DNA of 64,000 nt from assembly GCF_001247745.1 (NCBI RefSeq), contig NZ_LAIR01000002.1, positions 2,852,001-2,916,000 of the forward strand. The letters are read 5' to 3'. Source of the stretch: Luteipulveratus halotolerans. GTDB taxonomy: Bacteria; Actinomycetota; Actinomycetes; Actinomycetales; Dermatophilaceae. The notes below the pieces were generated by a model. The model had not been told where the DNA came from and made no database searches. It was given only the letters and a program-made list of their open reading frames with translations. The position numbers and the translations under genes were made by a program. Shown in pieces: positions 48,272 to 56,248 of this stretch; position 1 is the stretch's first letter; each line of letters begins with the position of its first letter.

Positions 48272-48802
48272 ATGTCTGTCCCCGCGATGGAGCTCCCCCC
48301 GAGCCTGGAGGCGGCCGGCAACCTGCTCGTGATGTGGGTTCCGACCCTCACGACGCCGGGTGCGCCGTCGCTGGCGGAGATCAACGCCGGCACGTCGCTG
48401 AACATCTCCTGCTACATCACCGACGACAACTTCAAGCCCAAGAGTGAGGACGAGACGAAGGAGCGTCGTCGTCTGTGCTCGAAGGAGACCTATGAGGGTC
48501 TGGGCAAGCGGAAGCTGTCGATCGACCCGATCATGTACGTGTACGACCCGCAGAACCCGGACAGCCTGACGAACAAGATGTACGCCGCGATCCCGCGTGG
48601 CACGGCGGGGTACTTCGTTGCCCGGTGGGGCAAGGACGTGCAGGACAACCCCGTGATCGTGGCCGCTGACGTCGTGGACGTGTGGACGGTCCGTGCGGGT
48701 TCGCAGAACAAGCAGCAGATCAGCGAGGACGGGGAGCTGCTCGTGGAGCAGAAGTTCGTCGTGTCGGGTCGTCTGTTCGAGGACGTCGTCGTCGCTGCCT
48801 GA
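48272..48802 (+). CDS. major tail (tube) protein
   Basis: 176 residues. SLAEINAGTSLNISCYITDD, RRRLCSKETYEGLGKRKLS, DSLTNKMYAAIPRGTAGYFV fit the siphovirus tail tube family of actinophages. It stacks to make the tail tube around the tape measure. Confidence 0.8.
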   Translation: MSVPAMELPPSLEAAGNLLVMWVPTLTTPGAPSLAEINAGTSLNISCYITDDNFKPKSEDETKERRRLCSKETYEGLGKRKLSIDPIMYVYDPQNPDSLTNKMYAAIPRGTAGYFVARWGKDVQDNPVIVAADVVDVWTVRAGSQNKQQISEDGELLVEQKFVVSGRLFEDVVVAA

Positions 48803-48911
48803 CGTCCCCTCTGATCGGGCCGGGCGCGTTCCTGCGGCTGGAGCGCGCCCGGTCCTCAACTTCTCATCAGCCGCGAGCCGTGAAACACCCACAGCCGCAA
48901 GGAGATTCACC

Positions 48912-49301
48912 ATGCCTGAGAGCAGAAGCGTGACCATCAACCTCGACGCGAACGTCGAGAAGTTCATCGAGTCGATGGAGAACGCGCGCAGCGCAGTCGA
49001 GGCGTTGAACGCCGAGCGAGCGCGAGCGAACGGCGTCTCCGTTCCGAGCAACCATGTCTCACTGTCCTGGGACGGCCTGCGCAACGTCGGCAACCTGCGT
49101 ATCAACGGCTTAGACGTCTCGCAGATGGTCAACCGCGACCTCAAGATCGAGGTCGGCGACGATGACGATTTCCCGACGCTGACCATCCACATCCCGATGG
49201 AAACCACCGACTACGAGGGGCTGTCTCACGTCGAGATCCCCGAGGACCAGGTCGCGCTGCTCGAGCAGCTGGGCTGGACCCGCCCGGAGGGTGACGCCTG
49301 A
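48912..49301 (+). CDS. tail-region protein with tape-measure-like N-terminus
   Basis: 129 residues. The first ~35 residues (SVTINLDANVEKFIESMENA) match the first residues of the tape measure protein at 50419 (QVKVDLDASVEGYIAKIEAA) in about 40% of positions. The rest is different: acidic, with a short beta part (LKIEVGDDDDFPTLTIHIPM) and a helix. Function unknown; lies between the tail tube and chaperone genes. Confidence 0.6.
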   Translation: MPESRSVTINLDANVEKFIESMENARSAVEALNAERARANGVSVPSNHVSLSWDGLRNVGNLRINGLDVSQMVNRDLKIEVGDDDDFPTLTIHIPMETTDYEGLSHVEIPEDQVALLEQLGWTRPEGDA

Positions 49302-49870
49302 TGGCCGCCGCGAAGAAGGCTGCCGACGTGCAGGACCCGGCCGCGTTCGACTTCGAGGCGTTCCTCAACGGGTTCGAGGTCGACGAGGAGACCGTGACGG
49401 TCTTCCAGATCAACCGCACCAAGGAGTTCACCGAAGCCCAGGCCGAGGCTGACGCCGCGCTCACATGGGCTCGGATCGCTGAAGCCGAGGGCGACGACGA
49501 CGCGCAGAAGAAGCACGCTGCCGAGGCCCGCAAGCACGCGAACCGTGCGAAGCGCCTCCGCGACGAGATGGACGCGTCAGCGGTGAAGTTCCGAATCCGC
49601 GCGATCGACCCTGACACCTGGCGCGAGTTCGTCAACCGATCCATGGCGAACAAGAGCCTCGACCTGCGACACGAGCAGCTGGCCGTGCAGGTCGTCGAGC
49701 CGAAGCTGACCGCCGATCAGTGGCGCGAGTTCGGGAAGCGCATCGGTGCTGGCCGGTTCCTCGACATCTACACGGCGGCGCTCGACCTCACTGAGCGTTC
49801 GGTGGTGTTGCCGGATTTCTCGCCGAGCACCTCGGAAGTCCTGGGCAGGAAGGGCTCGTCTCAGAGCTGA
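49301..49870 (+). CDS. tail assembly chaperone (gpG-like)
   Basis: 189 residues, starting on the last base of the previous stop. Acidic/Ala-rich helices (ALTWARIAEAEGDDDAQKKH), then EFVNRSMANKSLDLRHEQLA. It sits just before the tape measure and helps its folding. The next frame (49897) may be added by a -1 frameshift near 49845-49865. Confidence 0.75.
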   Translation: MAAAKKAADVQDPAAFDFEAFLNGFEVDEETVTVFQINRTKEFTEAQAEADAALTWARIAEAEGDDDAQKKHAAEARKHANRAKRLRDEMDASAVKFRIRAIDPDTWREFVNRSMANKSLDLRHEQLAVQVVEPKLTADQWREFGKRIGAGRFLDIYTAALDLTERSVVLPDFSPSTSEVLGRKGSSQS

Positions 49871-49896
49871 GGTGCGCCCGATCGTACGGGCTGAGC

Positions 49897-50157
49897 ATGT
49901 CGCAGTGGCGGGCGTGGCGGTACGAGGACCGTGCCGCCGCGCTCGCGTTGCAGGAGCTCGAGGACGGGCTGTGCCCGGGGTGCGGTAACCCGCTGCACGA
50001 GACGACCGACGAGGCGAACGTCGCGGCGTACCGGATGGCCCCGCCGACACCCTGCTACTCGTGCAAGGCGCAGGAGGCGGCGCACAGGGCTGCCCGCGAG
50101 GACCAGCGCGGCTGGATGCGGTTCGGCCGTCCGCAGCTCAGGCGCCGTCGCCGGTAG
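49897..50157 (+). CDS. tail assembly chaperone, second frame (gpT-like)
   Basis: 86 residues if started at ATG. WRAWRYEDRAAALALQELED, GLCPGCGNPLHETTDEAN, CYSCKAQE: the family pattern with two zinc pairs typical of the second chaperone in actinophages. The frame is -1 to the first chaperone and is open upstream into it, so a frameshifted fusion is possible. Confidence 0.7.
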   Translation: MSQWRAWRYEDRAAALALQELEDGLCPGCGNPLHETTDEANVAAYRMAPPTPCYSCKAQEAAHRAAREDQRGWMRFGRPQLRRRRR

Positions 50158-50371
50158 AGCGTCGCGCTTTCCGGGCGCGATGTTCGGCGAGGTGACCGCG
50201 CGCTAGCCACCATCCTGCGCCGGCTGCCGCGATGACGAGGCCGAGGTAGAAGACCGGCCCGGTGTCTGACATCGGCTCTGCGGCTCCGATCAGGAACGCG
50301 ACCACCGCGATGACCATCCCGCCGGCCATGAGTGTCGCCGGCGTCGTCTTGTTACTGCCCTTCATCCCCAT
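50138..50371 (-). CDS. antisense small membrane protein (moron-type)
   Basis: 77 residues on the minus strand between chaperone and tape measure genes. Two membrane helices (TPATLMAGGMVIAVVAFLIG, VFYLGLVIAAAGAGWWLARG) and a basic tail. A Met two codons in has better ribosome-binding spacing (AGAGGGGG). It would be expressed from its own promoter in the lysogen; superinfection exclusion is a guess. A GCTCAG-N4-CTGAGC palindrome lies at its 5' side. Confidence 0.55.
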   Translation of the reverse strand: MGMKGSNKTTPATLMAGGMVIAVVAFLIGAAEPMSDTGPVFYLGLVIAAAGAGWWLARGHLAEHRARKARRSTGDGA

Positions 50372-50418
50372 CCCCCTCTGCTCAGAGCGCTGAGCGTACC
50401 CCTGATCGGAGGTGCGGG

Positions 50419-53400
50419 ATGTCCGATCGCCGCCAAGTCAAGGTCGACCTCGACGCCTCTGTTGAGGGGTACATCGCGAAGATCGAGGCTGCGGCGGCGG
50501 CCACCGATCAGCTTGCGTCGAAGGGTGACCGGGCGTCGCGGGACACGAAGGCGCTCGGGCAGTCCACGGCCTCCGCGTCGGCGAACGTTGACCGGCTCGG
50601 CAGCGCGTCGCGTAAGGCTGCTGCGGACCAGGACCGTCTCGGCCGATCGATCCAGACCACGCAGAAGCTGTCGGACCGGTCGTCGCTGTCCATCGGCAGC
50701 CTTGTCGTCGCGGCGGCAGCTCTCGGCCCCGGCCTGGTGCCGCTCGCCGGCGCCGCGACTGCGGCTGGCATCGGCCTCGCGGGCATGGGTGTCGCGGGCG
50801 GCCTGGCGATCTACGGCATCTCGAACGCGATGAAGTCGTCCGGGCCCCAGGCTGCGGCGTACGCGTCCGGCCTGTCGTCGCTCAAGGGGAACCTCGACGA
50901 CCTCGCTGCGACGGCGGCCGCAAACGTGCTCGGCCCGTTCCAGTCCCAGGTCACCGGGCTGCAGTCGCGCATGCCCGCGTTGACGAAGTCCGTTGCTGGG
51001 CTGTCGTCGTCGTTCGGCATCGCGGCCTCACACGGCGCGTCCGGGCTGCTTAACATCTTCCAGTCGCTCGACCCGCTGATGCAGACGATCGGCCTGCACG
51101 CCGTCGACCTGTCCGCGAAGTTCGAGACCTGGACCAAGGGGTCCGGGATGCGCGACTTCGCATCCTGGGCACAGTCACAGCTGCCCGCGGTCGAGCAGAT
51201 GCTCGCCGAGTTAATCCCGGCCGTGGGTCACCTGATCGCGGCCTTTGGCCCACTGGGCGGTCAGACCGTCGCGGCGATCACTGCGCTCGCGTCGGCAATC
51301 AACGCGATCCCGACGCCGGTCCTCACAGCGCTGGTGACCCTCGCTGTCCAGGGGGGCCTGGCGTTCAAGGCGTGGAACGGGCTCGCAGCGATCGTCGGTG
51401 GCTTGTCCGGCGCCATGACCCGGCTCGGCGCGTCGTCGACGGCGTCCGCCGCGGGCATGACCGCTGCCGGTACCGCGGCGAAGGCATCCGCTGTCGGCAT
51501 GACGACCGCTACCGGTGCTGCTACCCGTCTCGCTGCTGCGCAGCGGCTCCTGGTGGCGGCTGCCCCCGTCGTCGGGGTCGCTGCACTCGCCTCCAGCCTG
51601 GCGCAGTTCCAGACCCAGGCCATGATGGGCGGTCACTCCGCGTCCGAGCTGTCGACCGAGCTCGGCGCGCTGGGGAAGAACGCGAACCTGTCGGGTGAGG
51701 CGTTCCGCATGTTCGGTGGCGGGCAGGGCATGGGCCCGTTCCGCAACGACGTCATCACGACCGACGAGGCGTTGCAGCGGTTCGGTGTGAACGCGCGCGG
51801 TCACTTCGCGTCGTTCAACGACGGGTTCACGGACTGGCTCGGCAACCTGCAGGACGGGTCGCGCCGGTCGAACGAGTTCAAGGAGTCCGTCACCCGCATG
51901 GATGGCGGGCTGGCTCAGATGGTCCAGTCGGGGCACGCGGATCAGGCTCGTGCGTCGTACGAGAAGCTGATGTCGGCGATCGACCCGAAGGACCGTCCGG
52001 CGGTCGCGGCGATGTTCTCGCAGTACAACACGGCACTCAAGGAGACGAAGACCACTGCCGCGTCTGCGGCCCCGCAGGTCGACGCGTTTGGTCAGGAGAT
52101 CAAGCGGACCGGCATCGCGGCTAAGGACGCTGCGGAGGCTACGAAGCGCCTCGCTGACGGGTACAAGTCTCTCGGGCAGGGTCTCCTTGGCGAGCGTGAC
52201 TCGGCGCGTGGGTTCCAGCAGGCCATCGACGACGCGAACTCGGCGGTCAAGGAGAACGGCCGAACCCTCGACATCAGCACGTCGAAGGGTCGCGCGAACC
52301 AGGCTGCACTGGACGGTATCGCGTCGTCGGCGACTGGGTACGCGTCGTCGATCCTCAAGGCTGGCGGGTCGCAGGCGCAGGCGAATGCCGTTCTCGCGGC
52401 TGGCCGTTCGTCGTTCATCCAGAACGCGACAGCCATGGGCATGTCGAAGACCCAGGCTGAGGGGCTCGCGAACTCGCTGTTCAAGCTGCCGAAGGGTGTC
52501 AGTACCACTGTCGCGGTTCCGGGCCTTCCTGGCGCGTCGTATGGCATCGACCAGTTCGGGCAGAAGGTCATCCAGCTCGACGGCCGGAACGTGAGTATCC
52601 CGGTGTCGACGCCGGGTGCGCAGGCGATCATCGCGAACCTCGCTGGGATCTCGGCGAAGGCGATGTCGATGAACGGGTCGAAGATCGTCATTACGCCGTC
52701 GGCTCCGTTGGCGGCTGCTGTGAAGCGGCAGATCGACGGTCTGGCGTCGGCTCGGGTGAACGCTGACGGGACGATCACGATCGACTCGAAGGCTCCGTCT
52801 GCGGCGGCGGACACGGCGAAGATCCGGTCGCTGACGTCGGCGGCGCAGACGGCGGACAAGCAGTCCCCGAACATCCACACGTCGACGGACGCCCCGGAGT
52901 CGCGGCGTTCGGTGGAGGCTGCGACTCGAGCCGCTCAGACGCTCGACAAGCAGTCCCCGACGATCACGACATCGACGAACGCGAACGGTACGAAGACCGT
53001 GGTGATCTCGTTGCTGAACGCGACGAAGGACAAGAGCGCCCGGATCACGTACACCACGAACGCGGCCAGCGCGGCTGGCGGTGTTCGGTCGCTGCTGTCG
53101 ACGGCGGTCGACGTGACACGGTCCATCACGTACAAGGTCCGCACGATCGGTGGTGTCGCCAGGGCTGGCCGTGAGGTCATGGCCGGTAACGCGACCGGTG
53201 GTATCGGTGGTGTGCTCCCCGGCTACCAGACCGGCGGCGAGGCGTTCGACGCGCTGCGTGGCGGGCAGGTTCGTGGCCCGGGGTCGCGTACGTCGGACTC
53301 GGTCCTCGCGAAGGGCCGCGCCGGGCACTACGCCCTGTCGAACTTCGAGCACGTGTGGACCGGTGACGAGGTCGAGAAGGGCGGCGGCCACGCCACCCAG

Positions 53401-54462
53401 TACGCGATGCGTGCGCTCGCCCGCCAGGGCCGCCTGGAGAAGATCGTCCGTGCCGGGATGGTCGCCGGGTACGCAGGCGGCGGCGCCGCGTCCGGGCTGC
53501 CCGGGTACGCAGGCGGTGGTGAGTCGCTGATCGGGTGGAACCCCGACATCAGCAGCATCATCCAGCTGACCGGGTCGCTGCGCGTGGACGCTCAGACGAT
53601 CTCGGAGACGAAGGGCCGGCTGAAGGGGTTCACGGACGCGCTCGCGAAGGCGAACCGTGACCTGCGGGCGGCCCGGGCTCGCCGTGATGGCCTGGACAAG
53701 CACGCGTCGCACGCGCAGCGGGTCGCGGCAGCGAACGCGGTCACGAACGCCCTGGCGAAGCAGGCCAAGGCGCAGGACAACGTGAACGCTGCGACCGCGT
53801 CGTACAACGCGCAGGTGTCGGCGTCGAAGAAGACCGACGGGCAGCTGTTCGTGCAGGCGACGGGCAACACGTCGTACATGACCAGGCAGTTCCTCGACGA
53901 CCTGGACACGATCCGGAAGAAGGGGCAGCCGAAGCTGGCGCTGTCGCTGTTGCAGGACGGGTCGGCGACGGCGCAGCGTACGGCGCGGTCCCTGGCGAAG
54001 GGGTCAGCGTCGCAGCTGCTCGCGGCTGCCCGGGGTGTGGCGTACAACGACGCGCTCGAGGACCGGCGCGCGAAGCTGCTCGGCCAGCTGGACGGGTCGA
54101 CGAAGAAGGCGCTGCAGGAGAAGAAGGCTGCTGACCTGGCCGCGAAGCAGGAGAAGGCGAAGGCGGCGCGTGAGGCTGCTGCGGCGGCGGTGAAGGCTCG
54201 CCGGGACGCGAACATGGCGCTGATCGGGCTGCGGGGTGCGACGAACCAGGCGTACGCGATGGCCGGCCCGCAGGTGTCGTCGTACGCCGGCCCGTCGGTG
54301 CGGCAGATCGTGACCGAGGTCGTCGGTGCGCTGCCCGTCCCGACGGTGCAGCCGGGCCAGACCGTGGTGAAGCTCGACGGTCGTGTGATCGGGCAGTCGA
54401 CCACTACCTACCAGGCGCAGCAGGCGTCGTACGGCTCGACGATCCCGGGGGTGGAGCGATGA
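50419..54462 (+). CDS. tape measure protein
   Basis: 1347 residues, by far the longest phage gene. Starts at the ATG after GGAGG. Helical coiled N-terminal part, a hydrophobic Ala/Gly-rich stretch (about 93-165), many repeats of Ser/Thr and Ala, a beta-rich middle (TNA/ST-D units around 820-900), Gly-rich GYQTGGEAF and YAGGGAASGLPGYAGGGES, and a long coiled coil at the C-terminus. It sets tail length and aids DNA entry. By common scaling it would fit a tail of about 200 nm. Confidence 0.9.
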   Translation: MSDRRQVKVDLDASVEGYIAKIEAAAAATDQLASKGDRASRDTKALGQSTASASANVDRLGSASRKAAADQDRLGRSIQTTQKLSDRSSLSIGSLVVAAAALGPGLVPLAGAATAAGIGLAGMGVAGGLAIYGISNAMKSSGPQAAAYASGLSSLKGNLDDLAATAAANVLGPFQSQVTGLQSRMPALTKSVAGLSSSFGIAASHGASGLLNIFQSLDPLMQTIGLHAVDLSAKFETWTKGSGMRDFASWAQSQLPAVEQMLAELIPAVGHLIAAFGPLGGQTVAAITALASAINAIPTPVLTALVTLAVQGGLAFKAWNGLAAIVGGLSGAMTRLGASSTASAAGMTAAGTAAKASAVGMTTATGAATRLAAAQRLLVAAAPVVGVAALASSLAQFQTQAMMGGHSASELSTELGALGKNANLSGEAFRMFGGGQGMGPFRNDVITTDEALQRFGVNARGHFASFNDGFTDWLGNLQDGSRRSNEFKESVTRMDGGLAQMVQSGHADQARASYEKLMSAIDPKDRPAVAAMFSQYNTALKETKTTAASAAPQVDAFGQEIKRTGIAAKDAAEATKRLADGYKSLGQGLLGERDSARGFQQAIDDANSAVKENGRTLDISTSKGRANQAALDGIASSATGYASSILKAGGSQAQANAVLAAGRSSFIQNATAMGMSKTQAEGLANSLFKLPKGVSTTVAVPGLPGASYGIDQFGQKVIQLDGRNVSIPVSTPGAQAIIANLAGISAKAMSMNGSKIVITPSAPLAAAVKRQIDGLASARVNADGTITIDSKAPSAAADTAKIRSLTSAAQTADKQSPNIHTSTDAPESRRSVEAATRAAQTLDKQSPTITTSTNANGTKTVVISLLNATKDKSARITYTTNAASAAGGVRSLLSTAVDVTRSITYKVRTIGGVARAGREVMAGNATGGIGGVLPGYQTGGEAFDALRGGQVRGPGSRTSDSVLAKGRAGHYALSNFEHVWTGDEVEKGGGHATQYAMRALARQGRLEKIVRAGMVAGYAGGGAASGLPGYAGGGESLIGWNPDISSIIQLTGSLRVDAQTISETKGRLKGFTDALAKANRDLRAARARRDGLDKHASHAQRVAAANAVTNALAKQAKAQDNVNAATASYNAQVSASKKTDGQLFVQATGNTSYMTRQFLDDLDTIRKKGQPKLALSLLQDGSATAQRTARSLAKGSASQLLAAARGVAYNDALEDRRAKLLGQLDGSTKKALQEKKAADLAAKQEKAKAAREAAAAAVKARRDANMALIGLRGATNQAYAMAGPQVSSYAGPSVRQIVTEVVGALPVPTVQPGQTVVKLDGRVIGQSTTTYQAQQASYGSTIPGVER

Positions 54463-56204
54463 TCGACCTGACGCCACAGCAGCCGACACGGGTCGTGTTC
54501 GACCAGGCGGCCCGGTACGACTCGTTCCCGGTGGTCGCGCGGAACAAGACGGTCGTGGTCGCCCTGTGGCGGTCCGCGAAGGAGTACGGGCACGCGACGG
54601 ACCCGACGTCGCACGCGAAGGGCGCGACGTCGACGAACAACGGGATGACGTGGACGCAGCGGGGCATGGTGTGGGACGCCCCGTCCACGACGGCCGGTGT
54701 GTCCCCGGTCGGTGTCGTGTGGGTCGAGAAGGTCGCACGGTTCTACGCGCTGATGGTCGTCGTCGCCGGCACCGGCACCCCGAAGACGTACACCCAGGAG
54801 CTCGTCACCTCGACCGACGGGGCGAAGTGGACGCGGGTCGGGCCGGTGCCGTTCGCGGGCGCGTCGTGGGCTTTCGGGAACGACCTCGCGACCCGCACCC
54901 TGCCCGACGGCACGGTGCAGCTGGTCGCGACGGCGTACGGGCGTGGCCCTGGCGCGGCCCACTGGGAGCCGATGTACGTCGTGTCGACGAACATGGGTGC
55001 GACGTGGTCGCCGGCGATCTTCCCGAACCGTGCCGCGGTGAACGCTGACCTGGCGGAGCCGAAGCTGGTGTGGGACGGGTCGCAGTGGGTGATGGCGGTC
55101 CGGTGCGACGTCGATTACGTGACGCGCACGTCCCGGTCGCGTGACCTGGTCACCTGGGATGGGTGGTCGGAGGCGGTCGGTGGCGCGTCGGGGTCGCCGA
55201 CGATCGCGCAGGTCGCTGACGACACGCTGATGCTGGTGTACCGGCAGCAGCCGGTGATCGACGGCACGCACGGCCCGTTCCGGTGGGCGCTGTCGGTCGA
55301 CGGCGGCCGGAACTTCTCGACGTACCCGGACCCGACGAACCTGGGCCTGTACGCGATGTACGCCGGGGTGGTGCGTAACCCTGACGGGTCCGTGCTGATG
55401 GTTTTCTCCGTCGAGGACGAACCGAACCGGCTGTGGGCGACCGCGTCGGTGCGGGCGATGACGTTCCGGCCGCAGGAGATCACCGTCACCGAGGTCGTCG
55501 ACGACGGCGCACCGCACATCCTCATCACCGCGACGTCGGCGCTGTCGTCGCTGATCCGCGTCACCATCGACCCCCGCACCGGCCGGGAGGTCCGCAACGG
55601 TGTCCGCACCACGTCGGAGGACTCCCGCACCTGGCGCGACTACGAGCTGCAGCAGGGTGTGCAGGCCCGGTACGAGATCAACGGCCGGTCCACGGATACG
55701 GTGACGATGCCGACGTTGGAGGCGACGTACCTGGTGCACCCGTACCGGCCGGGCCTGTCGATCCCGGTCGAGGTCGAGTCCGACGACGACCGGACCCGGG
55801 CACTGGACGCCACGTTCGTGGATGTGCCGGGTCGTGACGACGTGATCGTGGTCCGGTCGGGTCGGCGCCGGAAGCAGGCCGGGTCGACGTCGTTCGCGAC
55901 CTCGACGCTCGCGGACGCGGACCGGCTCGACGCGCTGCTGGATGACGGTGGCCCGCTGTTCATCTCGGCGCACCCGGGGCTGGACCTGCCGTCGTGGGTG
56001 CAGCCGTTGGAGGTGAAGCGCGCCCGGGTCACGGACGTGTGCGACGACTTCGAGCGGGTGTGGTCGATGTCGTGGCAGCAGATCCGGCGGCCGTCGACGG
56101 TGCCGCTGCCTGAGCGGTTGCGGATCCGGGACATGGCGTTGCCGATCGACGACATGCACCGCACGATCGCGGACGGTGCTGCGAAGCCCGCCGATCTCCT
56201 CTGA
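54459..56204 (+). CDS. tail protein with sialidase-like propeller and distal-tail C-terminus
   Basis: 581 residues, overlapping the tape measure stop. The N-terminal ~330 residues contain four Asp-box motifs (S-x-D/N-x-G-x-x-W/F): STNNGMTW near 58, STDGAKW near 120, STNMGATW near 176, SVDGGRNF near 277, as in sialidase/BNR beta-propellers. The RIP motif of active sialidases is not seen at the expected place (DSFPVVARNK), so it may bind rather than cut sugars. The C-terminal ~230 residues (PFRPGL..., VVRSGRRRKQAGSTSF, DLPSWVQPLEVKRARVTDVC) look like a distal tail/minor tail domain. Confidence 0.7.
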   Translation: MIDLTPQQPTRVVFDQAARYDSFPVVARNKTVVVALWRSAKEYGHATDPTSHAKGATSTNNGMTWTQRGMVWDAPSTTAGVSPVGVVWVEKVARFYALMVVVAGTGTPKTYTQELVTSTDGAKWTRVGPVPFAGASWAFGNDLATRTLPDGTVQLVATAYGRGPGAAHWEPMYVVSTNMGATWSPAIFPNRAAVNADLAEPKLVWDGSQWVMAVRCDVDYVTRTSRSRDLVTWDGWSEAVGGASGSPTIAQVADDTLMLVYRQQPVIDGTHGPFRWALSVDGGRNFSTYPDPTNLGLYAMYAGVVRNPDGSVLMVFSVEDEPNRLWATASVRAMTFRPQEITVTEVVDDGAPHILITATSALSSLIRVTIDPRTGREVRNGVRTTSEDSRTWRDYELQQGVQARYEINGRSTDTVTMPTLEATYLVHPYRPGLSIPVEVESDDDRTRALDATFVDVPGRDDVIVVRSGRRRKQAGSTSFATSTLADADRLDALLDDGGPLFISAHPGLDLPSWVQPLEVKRARVTDVCDDFERVWSMSWQQIRRPSTVPLPERLRIRDMALPIDDMHRTIADGAAKPADLL

Positions 56205-56248
56205 CACGCGAACAGCCCACGGGCACAACAGGATCGGGAGGACCCGGC

